Positions 54,150 through 64,000 of a stretch of DNA of 64,000 nt are shown in pieces; the first letter of the stretch is position 1, and the number at the start of each line of letters is the position of its first letter. This DNA is from Wolfiporia cocos (lineage: Eukaryota > Basidiomycota > Agaricomycetes > Polyporales > Phaeolaceae). A program made the position numbers and the translations under genes. Where the stretch lies: contig JACCLO010000004.1 in the NCBI GenBank assembly GCA_029448655.1, forward strand, positions 868,001 to 932,000. Reading direction: 5' to 3'. The notes under the pieces are model-generated. The model searched no databases and was not told the origin of the DNA. It saw only the letters and a list, made by a program, of their open reading frames with translations.

Positions 54150-54378
54150 TGTCACAGATTTATCTGGGGCTTACAGCATTTTTCCTACGATTATAGCAAT
54201 TTATCTGGGACTTATACGTCTAACTACAAGTTATCTATGGGTTAACTCCCATTGCCACACTACAAGTCCTTAACTGGGCTTATTGCTTACGTCAGCGCTA
54301 AACACAATACTAAGCACACATGACAAAGCATGACACGCTAGTCAAGACTAATGACAACATCGCTAAGGCAACGTGCCT
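54150..54378 (+). repeat. Upstream part of a 1.07-kb-family LTR
   Basis: Starts TGTCACAGATTTATCTGGGG and is interrupted at 54,379. It appears to resume at 55,998-56,096 after the nested LTRs, where a further LTR begins. Confidence 0.75.
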
Positions 54379-55992
54379 TGACACAGACTAGCTGTGGGAC
54401 TCACCACCTATGTGTTGAGGATATAGGCGGACGGAGTAGCCAGTCAAGCGCAGCAGAAGTGAGGTTATTCTACGGCGCAAGCCGAGAATAATAGAACTAA
54501 GGATTAGTGGCGTCTAGCCAGGTCCTTATATACATGTGTATCGGGAGGGCACGTGCTACTATATAGCTATGGCCTTACCGGGTTATGTGGCTTTGCCAAG
54601 TGGCGAAGCTTATCTTATCTACTGTTTATGGACTCTACATAGAATGGCCGTGGCTGGCCCTAATGGCCGAACCAATTGTATGAGAGGGATTATGTCTTAT
54701 TGTTGTGATAACGCGGGCGCAGCCCAGGTATAGAGGAAGCCGGTTGCCGGATACCGTGAGGTATAATGGCGATTGGCCGTGCTTCGTTGGATGACCAAGG
54801 CGAGACGCCGAGGTCGTTATGCTATTGGACATGGTTGTACCGTAGCATGTGATATGTCCGGACCGGAGGGTTACCGGGACATGTGTTGGACTTAGCCGTG
54901 AGGCGAGGCCCGGTGTTTGGGCGACGCCGTGATGGCAGAAGCCCGGGACTTGGATTGTACCGAGTCCGTGGGAGGCCAAGGAGGCCGTGACCTATAGCGA
55001 TATTGCCTTGATGCTAATATTATGCTGTATGGTCGTGTTGACATTATTATGCAAGCGCGCCGCGCTCGGCCTGTCATTGTGATCTAGGATCTTACGACGT
55101 GGCAGGTCTAGCTCTGACGGGCGAGACCGAGTGACGTAGCCGGTGACGATTGCTATTGTCTAGACGTATATGACGTATTGCGGATATCGGACCGTATGGT
55201 TACCGATGATAGTGCGATGATATCATTAGTCTTGTGACGTAGCGGTGTCTAGGCTGGTCATGTGGTTGGTAAGCCCAGTTAAGAGCTTGTCGTATGGCAA
55301 TGGGAGTTAACCCGTAGATAACTTGTAGTTAGACGTATAAATCCCAGGTAAATTGCTATAATCATAGGAAAAATGCTGTAAGCCCCAGATAAATCTGTGT
55401 GTCACGGATGTACCCAGGGGGGTCACTGTACATCCCTCACTATAGGTTGTATGGGCGGCGCTAGGCGTACGCCGCTCCGTTACTCCATAGTTACCTCCAC
55501 GTCACGCTCAGAGTATATAGATCACCTGACCGATTGGTTAGCGCTGTAGGGTAGCGCGCGCCTCAGGTACAGACATGTGTTGGTCACAGTTAGTTACATG
55601 TTAGCGTAGCATCACGGTCACTCGTAGTTACATGCGCACAGGCCATGACTTTAGGGTAGCCCGCTCCGCTCTCCACAGCATGTATATAAGATACGACAAG
55701 ATGGGGCTTACTCCCCATCTTTAGGATTCTCGTCATTGAGCGCAAGCTCCTCTCTTACCACTAGCCTGTGTTGCTGCTGGCCCGGGGCCCACATCTCGTC
55801 TGCTAGTCTGTGAGTCAGCGACTTCGTCGTCTGGGGGCCTCTGGTGGCTGGGCACCTTCGGGATGGACCTATGAGTTTGCCTCTGGCTGTCCTATGAGTA
55901 CGGCGGTGCCCTTGTCTTGCGCCTATGCAGGCGTGTGAGGATCCCCCTGTAGCCAGGGTCGGAAAGACTGGTAAGTCTGTGACACTGTGACA
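54379..55992 (-). mobile_element. Solo LTR of the 1.07-kb family with another LTR nested in its end
   Basis: TGACACAGACTAGCTG... ends with ACA at 55,990-55,992, after the LTR 55,400-55,984. Duplication TGCCT lies at 54,374-54,378 and 55,993-55,997. Without the nested copy it is 1,024 bp. Confidence 0.92.
55400..55984 (+). mobile_element. Solo LTR, 585 bp (0.58-kb family), nested
   Basis: TGTCACGGATGTACCCAGG...AAGTCTGTGACA, duplication CTGTG (55,395-55,399 and 55,985-55,989), three bases from the end of its host LTR. TATATAAG 55,683-55,690; AGATGGGG/CCCCATCT 55,699-55,720. Confidence 0.95.
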
Positions 55993-56096
55993 TGCCTCAC
56001 TGTGCCTCTATCAGCAATACGTCATATAAGTCCAGACATAAGCAACGTCATAGCTACGTCATCAGTCTCACCCGTAAGAGCTAGACTGTCACAGAT

Positions 56097-57752
56097 TTAT
56101 CTAGGGCTTACAGCATTTTTCCTATGATTATAGCAATTTACCTGGGATTTATACGTCTAACTACAAGTTATCTACGGGTTAACTCCCATTGCCATACGAC
56201 AAGCTCTTAACGGGCCACATGACTAGCTTACCTAACGCTACGGTACATCCACGTCCAATAGCAACGTCACAGCTACTGTCACGGTTCACCCCTTGGGGGT
56301 ACCCTCATCCCTCGTTATGCGTTGTATGGGCGCCGCTGCACGCGCGCACGCTCCGCTCACGCTAAGCTCACGCTAAGCTCACCCTTCTGTCGAACCCTAG
56401 ATACTCTCATGACCACCTGACCCAGTAGGTGCGCGCTAGTCAGGCAGCGCGCGTGCCAGGTACTCACATGATAGGTCACACTTAGGTACATCATAGCGTA
56501 ACATAACGGTCACTAGTAGTTACGGCGCACGGGCCCGTACTTTAGGGTAGTTAGTTCCGCTCCCACATGCATGTATATAATGTACGTCAAGATGGGGCTT
56601 ATCCCCATCTTTGAGATTCTCGTCTTTGGGCCTTGGCCCCTCTCTTATACTGCGCATGATGCGACTCTGCCCCGGGGGCCTTCCATGTCTACCTTGACTG
56701 TGTGCTGCCATGCTAAGTCGCCACTAGGAGTCCTTGGGTAGGGTCCCCTTGGTACAGCCGACCTGGTCACCGCTGGCGCGGTCGTACATACGCCTCGTTA
56801 GGCACGTTAGGACACCCCTGCTGCGCAGGTCCTCACAAACATGTAAGTTTGTGACAGCTACGTCATAGGTCTCGCCCGTCATAGCAAGACCTGCCACATC
56901 ATAAGATCTTAGATCATAATGATAGGCCAAGCGCGGCACGCTCGCATAATAATGTCCACATATACAAACATCGCCTCATGGCAATGTTCTATTGGGTCGG
57001 CCTTCCCGGCTTCCTACACGCCATAAGATCCTTGATCACAATGGCACCTCAGGCGCGACACGCCTTCGCATAATAATGTCAACACGACCACACAGCACTA
57101 TATTAGCATCAAGGCAATATCGCTATAGGTCACGTCCTTCTCGGCCTCCCACGGACTCGGCGTTCTCCAAGTCCCGGGCTTCTGCCATCACGGCGTTGCC
57201 CAAACACCGGACCTCGCCCCACGGCTAAGTCCAACACATGCCCCGGTAACCATCCGGACCGGGCTATAACACATGCCACGGTACTTCCCGTCCAATGGCA
57301 TAACGACCTCGGCGTCTCGCCTTGGTCATCACACGAAGACCGGCCAATCGCCATTATACCGCAAGGTATCCGGCAACCGGCTCCCCATATACCCGGGCTG
57401 CGCCCGCATTAACACAAGATAAAGGTATAATCCCTCTTCTACTATTGGTTCGGCCATTAGGGCCTTCCACGGCCATTGTAGATAGAGTCCATAAACATCA
57501 GATAAGATAGCGCTTCGCCCCTTGGCAAAGCCACATAACCCGGAATGGTCATAGCTAGCTAGTAGCACGTGCCATCCGCATAAACATGTATATAAGTAGG
57601 GCCTTGACGGCCTATAACTTTAGCTCTATTCTTCTCGGCGTCCGCCGTAGAAGATACCTCCAATATCCCTGCTGCATTGAGTTCTCTACCTCCCCCAGTC
57701 GCCTTGTCATATAGGATACAGGCTTGGTGAGTCCCACAGAGAGTTCTGTGTC
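56097..57752 (+). repeat. 5' LTR of element III (1.07-kb family) with a nested LTR
   Basis: Starts TGTCACAGATTTATCTAGGG and ends AGTTCTGTGTCA. Without the LTR at 56,277-56,856 it is about 1,071 bp. TATATAAG lies at 57,589-57,596. The left flank TAGAC has no match at the right end (TAAGA). What follows reads as a primer-binding site and leader, so this is taken as a 5' LTR, not a solo one. Confidence 0.75.
56277..56856 (+). mobile_element. Solo LTR, 580 bp (0.58-kb family), nested
   Basis: TGTCACGGTTCACCCC...GTTTGTGACA, duplication GCTAC (56,272-56,276 and 56,857-56,861). AGATGGGG/CCCCATCT at 56,590-56,610. Confidence 0.95.
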
Positions 57753-58167
57753 ATAAGAATAGAACTTCCTACCCCCCTGCGCCTCCTTAATTGGTGGCGC
57801 CTGGGGTTTTTCCTCCAACAGGTGTCTGAGATAGCGCAGGAGCCGCTGCTCCTCTGCAAAGAGGATGCATGCTCCGTGGTTACGGATATGGAATACATCG
57901 GCGGCGGGTTTAGCGGCCTGCTGCCACCCAGTGGGGCTCTACCTGCCTAATCAGCGGTAGGGTCCTGCAAACCCGGACTCCAGGGTTAAGGAGAGGCGCC
58001 GGCTTCCTGACAAGGTTGCTGGTGCCAGCGGTTGAGACCCGCCTATTGGGAAAAGGGGACCGTCTGCCTGTGTGCGCGCAGCCCCCTGTCTTGGCAATCC
58101 CTGTTCAGGGACCCAACACTACCAGTAGGATCCCCATAGGGATATGCGCTTCGGCGTATTCCCTTAG
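57753..58167 (+). other. Element III leader, first part
   Basis: GC-rich and non-coding, with many short inverted repeats. With 58,753 to about 59,300 it makes about 1 kb of untranslated leader after the primer-binding site. No gene seen. Confidence 0.5.
57754..57764 (+). promoter_or_regulatory. Element III primer-binding site, self-priming type
   Basis: AAGAATAGAAC, one base after the LTR end, pairs at 10 of 11 positions with GCTCTATTCTT at 57,623-57,633 in the LTR. That segment begins 34 nt after the first T of the TATA box, where the transcript should start. Confidence 0.65.
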
Positions 58168-58752
58168 TGTCACAGACTTACCAGTCTGTGCGGCCCTGGC
58201 TACAGGGGATCCTCACACGCCTGCATAGGCGCAAGACAACGGCACCGCCGTACTCATAGGACAGCCAGAGGTGAACTCATAGGTCCATCCCAAAGGTGCC
58301 CAGCTGCCAGAGGCCCCCAGACGACGAATTCGCTAACTCACAGACTAGCAGACGAGATGTGGGCCCCGGGCCAGCAGCAACACAGACTAGTTGGTAAGAG
58401 AGGAGCTTGCGCTCAATGACGAGAATCCTAAAGATGGGGAGTAAGCCCCATCTTGTTGTAGGTTATATACATGCTGTGGAGAGCGGAGCGGGCTACCCTA
58501 AAGTACTGGCCTGTGCGCATGTAACTATGAGTGACCGTGATGCTACGCTAACATGTAAATACGTGTGACCATCATGTGTCCGTACCTGAGGCGCGCGCTA
58601 CCCTACAGCGCTAACCAATCGGTCAGGTGATATACAGTAACTGGGCGCGACGTGAGAGTAGCGTTAGCGTAGCGGTGCGGTGTACGCCTAGCGCCGCACA
58701 TACAACTAAGGCAAGGAGACGTACAGTGACCCCCCTGGGTACATCCGTGACA
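58168..58752 (-). mobile_element. Solo LTR, 585 bp (0.58-kb family), in element III leader
   Basis: Minus-oriented: TGTCACAGACTTACCAGTC...CATCCGTGACA, duplication CTTAG (58,163-58,167 and 58,753-58,757). Equal in length and very similar in sequence to 55,400-55,984. Reversed AGATGGGG/CCCCATCT repeat at about 58,431-58,452. Confidence 0.95.
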
Positions 58753-61700
58753 CTTAGTTGGGTGTGGGAATCTTCCAAAGCCGCCCCCCAGGCGTAAGGG
58801 GCCCGCTTGGGATCTCCTTCGGGGAATCCAAGTGGTGAGGTGGTGTGGCTCGCAAGGTCACACCGGCTGAGGTCACTCACGGTAGCCAATAGCGTAAGTC
58901 CTACGGGCAGCTCGGCGTGCGAGCCTGGGTCAAACCGAGTTGGGGCCCCGTTGGAAGAGGATCGCGTAGCCCACCATCTTTGATGTGTGAAGCGCTGATC
59001 TCTCACGATCCTTGATCGACAATGGTTTTTTTAGCCCTGATGTGACACCCAGGTGGCTTAAGAAGGCAAGCCTTATCACTAAAGCGCGGACCGGACTGCG
59101 GTGCAATACTGCGGTCCACTTTCCGGCTTATCCCGCGAGGGAATAAGTCGTGTATCCTATTCCCAACCATGTGACCCAGCCTGTCAAACGCTGGCAGTCA
59201 CCGACTCTCTTTCTAGAAGTAAGTCGCGCGCTTCGATGAAGACACCTGTCGGCTAACTTCCGCGCGGCGTCCTGACAAGGGCGCCCCTAACCACGCCCCC
59301 ATTCTTCTTGTGTTAGACATGACCACTCAGCGTTGATCGCTGATGACGAGCTCTCTTTCAGGTACCCTGGTATCCCAGTCAATAAGTAGATAAATATGTA
59401 GTTTTAGTGGCGGCTCCTAGTAGATAGCAATACTTGTATTAGCTTAGAAACCGCCCAATAGCATTTGTATTCGCCTCTGGAAATCCTGCGTCACCTGCTG
59501 GTTCCCAGGTTATCTAGCCTGGCTAAGGTCGCTTATGTACATAAAAAGCAACCTTTACGTCTTACGGGTACACTTAGTCAATCGAAGAACGGTACTAGTA
59601 CCTGTTCCCTTAGACGTAGGATCGCGTACGCTTGGCAAATATATGCTTATAACTATCATTACTTTGAAAATGCCTATTACCAAGTCGATTAAGATTCACT
59701 TAATCTATCGGCGCCCGTTTGACCTCACGGTCTTCGCTCCTGAAAAGGGGATTCGGGTTATTGAGCATTAGTCATTTAATCACATGTCATAAGAACCTTT
59801 GAACGGGGGCACCCCTTCCGGTAATGGAATTCCTGAAAAGGAAATTACCATCCGCTTGGGAAGAGACGTCTGACAAGCGTCTATAAATAATTGGGTACAG
59901 CGCTGTTTCCACCAGCCACCCACGTACAAACAGATCGCAATAAGATTACTTCATTGAATCTTGCAATCTGGGTTAGAGGAAAGGAAAACAAGGGACAAAT
60001 GCTATTGATACGCATTCCCTTGAAGTGTAGCGGAGGCCGAAAGGCTTCTAGAATCACACTTCATTCGGCATTCTCGCACAATCACCGAATATACACCGGT
60101 TTCCAACCGGTTACCCCCCCGAATTGAAATCGACAACCTCGCACGCCAACCGCAAGAATTGTCACGAGACTAGCTATCTCACCTACGATTCCACTCCAAT
60201 TCGACCGTTTCTCTATGGGGAGAACAACCGAATTTGGAAAATTCACTTAGCAATAAAATGCGATCGTCCGCAAAAGGTCTCGAAGAAGCACTCGAAAACT
60301 TCCAGAGATAACAAGCGAGCCCCCCTTATTAGGACAATCAAACCGATTTGGCAATCGGTCATCATTACAATTGCTTGGTTTACGGAAACCTGCGCCGTCG
60401 AGACGCGCAATAAATAAATCCGGATCTGTATCCTTACGCCAAGAAAGGATTACATCTCGTCACTACATCGAATATGGGCCTGGAAAACCCTTCGATTCCG
60501 ACAAACTAGGGCTTGGAAACCTTAGTATAAAAATCTGGTCGCATATGCGAGCGACTACTGGATACAGCCGTATATGGATATACATCAAGAATACCTTCGG
60601 CCCACATCCACCCACCCTTATCCTTATCTGGGTATAGAGGCGGTTTAACCTCTTTAAAAACCAAAACCATCTGGATAGGTTCGATTGGGAGATCAAACGT
60701 GAAAGAGGGGGTGGAAACCCTAATTTCGCACCTAGGACCTTAACAAGTCCACTATCCCACGCTTACAAATGTACCTCACGGTCATTAAAGCAACAAACGA
60801 CATGCACTAAGAGGCCTGATTACCCTCATTCATGCTCGTACTGTCCTATTCGTATACGGACGACAACCTTGTAATAGGAATATATAGTAGCTATCTATCC
60901 AATAGCGAAATATACCCTTCCCCACCGTTCATCCCAGTTCCCACGCTTACACTGTCATACTCAATCGAAGAACGACTTTAACGACATACAAGCACATTGG
61001 AAACTACCGTCATCGCCACCACGTGACTTCAACCCTTACGGGATATACCTATACAAGACAACTCCTGACAAGGATGTATGTTCTCACGGTTACCCAATAA
61101 GGTCTCACTACGGCAACGACACAGTACTAGGGAATACAATCATAAGCATATGAACATAATGCACAATGATTAGTACCTACACTATGGGGTTACACACGAG
61201 AAGCCTACTCGTTAATAAATAGTGCATACAAACACGACTACACAGAGTCATCCCGGAACTTACGACTCCGAAGAGATCGCTACATTGAAGCAATCTAACT
61301 AGGGGACACAACCTCTGTAACAAATGGGCATTGACAAATGTCACACGCTTAGCACTTGCGATGCTAGGGAGGCGACGCCTCTTAAACGTTCATAAGGCGA
61401 CGTCCTTTAACAACCGTTCACCCGCATAAGTCGTACAAAGTAGGATTACCCCTGTACAAGCACAAAGCCTAAGACACCCGCTATTCGAATGAAAAGGACT
61501 TGCAACCCTATTCACCGTACCAGCAATAGACGTCAAAAAAGCACTGCTATGTTACATTCAACGGGTACTACGCATAAGCCACCATAACCGCAAAAGGGCT
61601 CAAAGAGACACTAGAAAATCTCCAGAGCTAACAGTGGAGCCCCCACTCTTAGGTATCCGGCACAATGCTTATCCGAAACACGTACAACGACACAATGCAC

Positions 61701-61950
61701 CCTCTAATACGCTTGGCAAGCTATTGGAGTACAGATTACAAGTAGACTTCAAAGGCACTATATGTAGACCACTTCCATATCGCCTTCTACTACGAGTAAT
61801 GTCATAAGCAAAAGCAACAATCCGACCAAGGTCGCGAAAAGGAACTTGAAAACCTTCAGCGATAACAGGAGAGTCCCTCCTTCTAGGATCCGCGTGCACA
61901 ATGACAATACACTCAAAGTAACAAGACTATCTCTCCCCAACAACGGCATT
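58753..61950 (+). other. Leader and decayed interior of element III
   Basis: 58,753 to about 59,300 continues the GC-rich leader. 59.3-61.95 kb is AT-richer and has no long open frame where gag, protease and the first part of RT are expected. Frames such as YMLITIITLKMPITKSIKIH and FHQPPTYKQIAIRLL are cut by several stops. Three related blocks of about 66 bp recur (60,262, 61,588 and 61,828). Confidence 0.5.
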
Positions 61951-62658
61951 TGACCTTTCTGTCACAGATTTGGGACATGCCACTATTTTTCCCATATTTC
62001 TACCTATTTATCTGGTATTTCTACGACCTTGTAGACATTTACGCTGCTAAGCGCCCGTCTACACGTACACCCAACCAAATAACATGTACACAACGCGGTA
62101 TACGTCCACTTGTCATAACAACACGTACATAACACGTTTGTACGCGTCAATGACTCAGCGGACTAACCTCTGATGTCACGCGCCTTACTCATATCCCGAT
62201 ACTGGGCTATGTCAGTACAATTGGATAAGCGGCCCGCTCGTTATCACATGCCAAAGCCTACGTTATTACTCATATCCCGATACCGGTATATAGTTATCAC
62301 ATGCATGGCTTACTAACGTAGCTACAGCCACTTCCACAACATGGACCTACGGTCCAAACAAACGTTCTTACTGGTGCGGCCATTACCGGCGCACATGGTC
62401 TATTGTAGTCTACGACTTGGCTGTATTAGTTATGTCTGCGCACAGACCGTCTTCATGTTTGGCTCCCTTACTGGTAACCAAACAAAGCATGTATATAAGT
62501 AGGGCTATCACTGCGGATAAGCCTTAGATTTGTTCTCTGCATTCACACAGTCGCATATCATCTCTGCTTGCGCCTACTAGCTCCCTCACCAACCTACCAG
62601 CAACTACTTCAAGTCGCCTTATAGGTTATAGTGTGAGTCCCACAACTAGTTTGTGTCA
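61951..62658 (+). mobile_element. Solo LTR, 708 bp, before the element III RT
   Basis: TGACCTTTCTGTCACAGA...TAGTTTGTGTCA, duplication GCATT (61,946-61,950 and 62,659-62,663). TATATAAG at 62,492-62,499 with an imperfect repeat after it. It interrupts RT just before AFITPNGLYEAVVMYF. Confidence 0.9.
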
Positions 62659-64000
62659 GCATTCATTACGCCTAACGGCCTTTACGAAGCTGTAGTCATG
62701 TACTTCGGCTTTTGTAACGCACCCAGCACATTCCAGCACATGATGAACGACATTCTAGGGGACCTTATCAGAGAAGGAAAGGTCATTGTCTACCTAGACG
62801 ACATCCTTGTGTTCGGAAACGACCTGTTAGAACACCGTCGTATCGTCAAGCAAGTATTACAAATCTTGCAAGACAACGACTTGTTCGCGAAGCCTGAAAA
62901 GTGCTTCTTCGAACAAAGCAGTATTGAATACCTGGGAATGATCATTTCCAAAGGAAAAGTCGAAATGGACCCTAAGAAGGTAGCCGGCGTAATGGACTGG
63001 CCTACACCTGCCAAGGTGAAGGACGTCCAGGCCTTTGTTGGCTTCGCCAACTACTACCGTCGGTTCATTAAGGACTTCTCCAAAGTGGTTAAGCCGTTAA
63101 CCAAACTGTCCAAGAAAAACACGCAATGGAACTGGGGACCCGAACAAGCGGAAGCATTCCAGACCCTTAAGGAAGCTTTCACATCGGCCCCAATACTCCG
63201 GATCCCAGATCAGGAGTCCCCATTCCGCGTGGAAGCGGATTCATCTGATTACGCAACTGGTGCGGTACTATCGCAATACTCTTCGGAGGATAAGCTCTGG
63301 CATCCGGTAGCCTTTTACTCGAAATCTCTATCAGCACCTGAAAGGAACTATGAGATTTACGATAAGGAGTTGCTTGCAATCATCCGCGCTCTAGAGGAAT
63401 GGAGACATTACCTCGAAGGACACCCACACAAATGTGAAGTATGTTCGGATCATCTTAATCTGACATATTTCAAATCGGCACAACGGCTTACCAGGAGACA
63501 GGCACGCTGGAGTCTTTACCTGACAAGGTTTAACTTCACAATGTGTCACAAACCCGGTAAAACAATGCTCACGGCTGATCCTCTGTCACGGAGGCCAGAC
63601 CATGAAGAGGGGGTGGAACTCGATAATCGCGATCAAATTTTGCTGAAACCGGAATATTTCACGGTTAGGGCGCTAGAAGCCGCACAGCAAGAGATACAAT
63701 CAGGCGACGAGGACCTTCTCCGACAAATCCGACAAGCCCTCATGGACGATCAGATTACCAAAGATTACCAGGAACTACTGAAAAGTGGTCCCAAGGAATT
63801 CGGTAAAGATCTCCAGGAATGGAACATGGAGGCCGGATTACTCCTCAGACGAGGAAAAGTGTACGTTCCAAAAGAGCCTAAGGAATTGCGAACGAAGATT
63901 CTGGAGTTACATCATGACCATGTAACAGCCGGTCACTTCGGATGATGGAAGACCTATGAACTTCTATCACGTAATTACTGGTGGCCTGGAATGACCACGA
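62659..64000 (+). pseudogene. Element III pol: RT, RNase H and integrase start, runs off the window
   Basis: RT from [20 protein letters not shown] with [20 protein letters not shown] and GFANYYRRFIKDFSKVVKPL, RNase H (RVEADSSDYATGAVLSQYSS, SDHLNLTYFKSAQRLTRRQA), then the integrase zinc region HHDHVTAGHFG. A TGA at 63,943-63,945 replaces the Arg found in element II (GHFGRWKTYELL), after which the frame continues. Overall close to element II, so the two belong to one lineage. The first part of RT is missing to the left. Confidence 0.93.

Overview
This window is nuclear DNA of a basidiomycete fungus, most likely an Agaricomycete. The genes are dense, with many short GT-AG introns of about 50-65 bp. 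Every recognisable protein is of fungal type, and the right half is full of Ty3/gypsy chromovirus-type retrotransposons. All identifications come from reading the sequence and motifs; no database search was run.

Host compartment, 1-28,062. Eleven single-copy genes are packed at 100-250 bp spacing from 27 to 20,640: a PhoD-type metallophosphatase, PEX6, GAR1, a UPF0538 protein, a Mis14/NSL1 kinetochore subunit, YJU2, DHX35, MIC19, a single-pass membrane protein and CEF1/CDC5L, plus a decayed fragment copied from DHX35. Three of these (YJU2, DHX35, CEF1) are spliceosome factors and GAR1 is an H/ACA snoRNP protein. Several pairs are divergent over gaps of about 100-240 bp. After a 4.4 kb stretch with no supported gene comes a Zn2Cys6 transcription factor (25,055-28,062).

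Transposon compartment, about 29.3-64 kb. It holds three long LTR retrotransposons and at least a dozen solo or truncated LTRs. Element I (minus strand, 31,781-40,238) has two LTRs that differ by five substitutions and one indel. Its gag and pol (protease, dUTPase, RT, RNase H, integrase, chromodomain) carry five premature TGA codons. Element II (plus strand, gag from 41,270, 3' LTR to about 51,929) carries its dUTPase at the C-terminus, after the chromodomain. It is split by solo LTRs, each bounded by a perfect 5-bp target-site duplication. Element III starts with an LTR at 56,097, has a long leader and decayed sequence, and resumes with an intact RT at 62,664 that runs off the window. The stretch 50.8-58.8 kb is a nest of LTRs inserted into LTRs.

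Features that stand out. (1) In elements I and III the bases next to the 5' LTR are complementary, at 10 of 11 positions, to the LTR sequence 34-35 nt downstream of the TATA box, where transcription should start. This is the layout of Tf1-type self-priming. (2) Unrelated-looking LTRs share a TATA box followed by an inverted repeat whose arms change together. (3) dUTPase sits in two different places in two elements. (4) Element I has two long overlapping open frames at its 3' end, one encoding paired zinc knuckles. (5) Both gag-pol junctions carry the same GGATTTT heptamer just before the gag stop.
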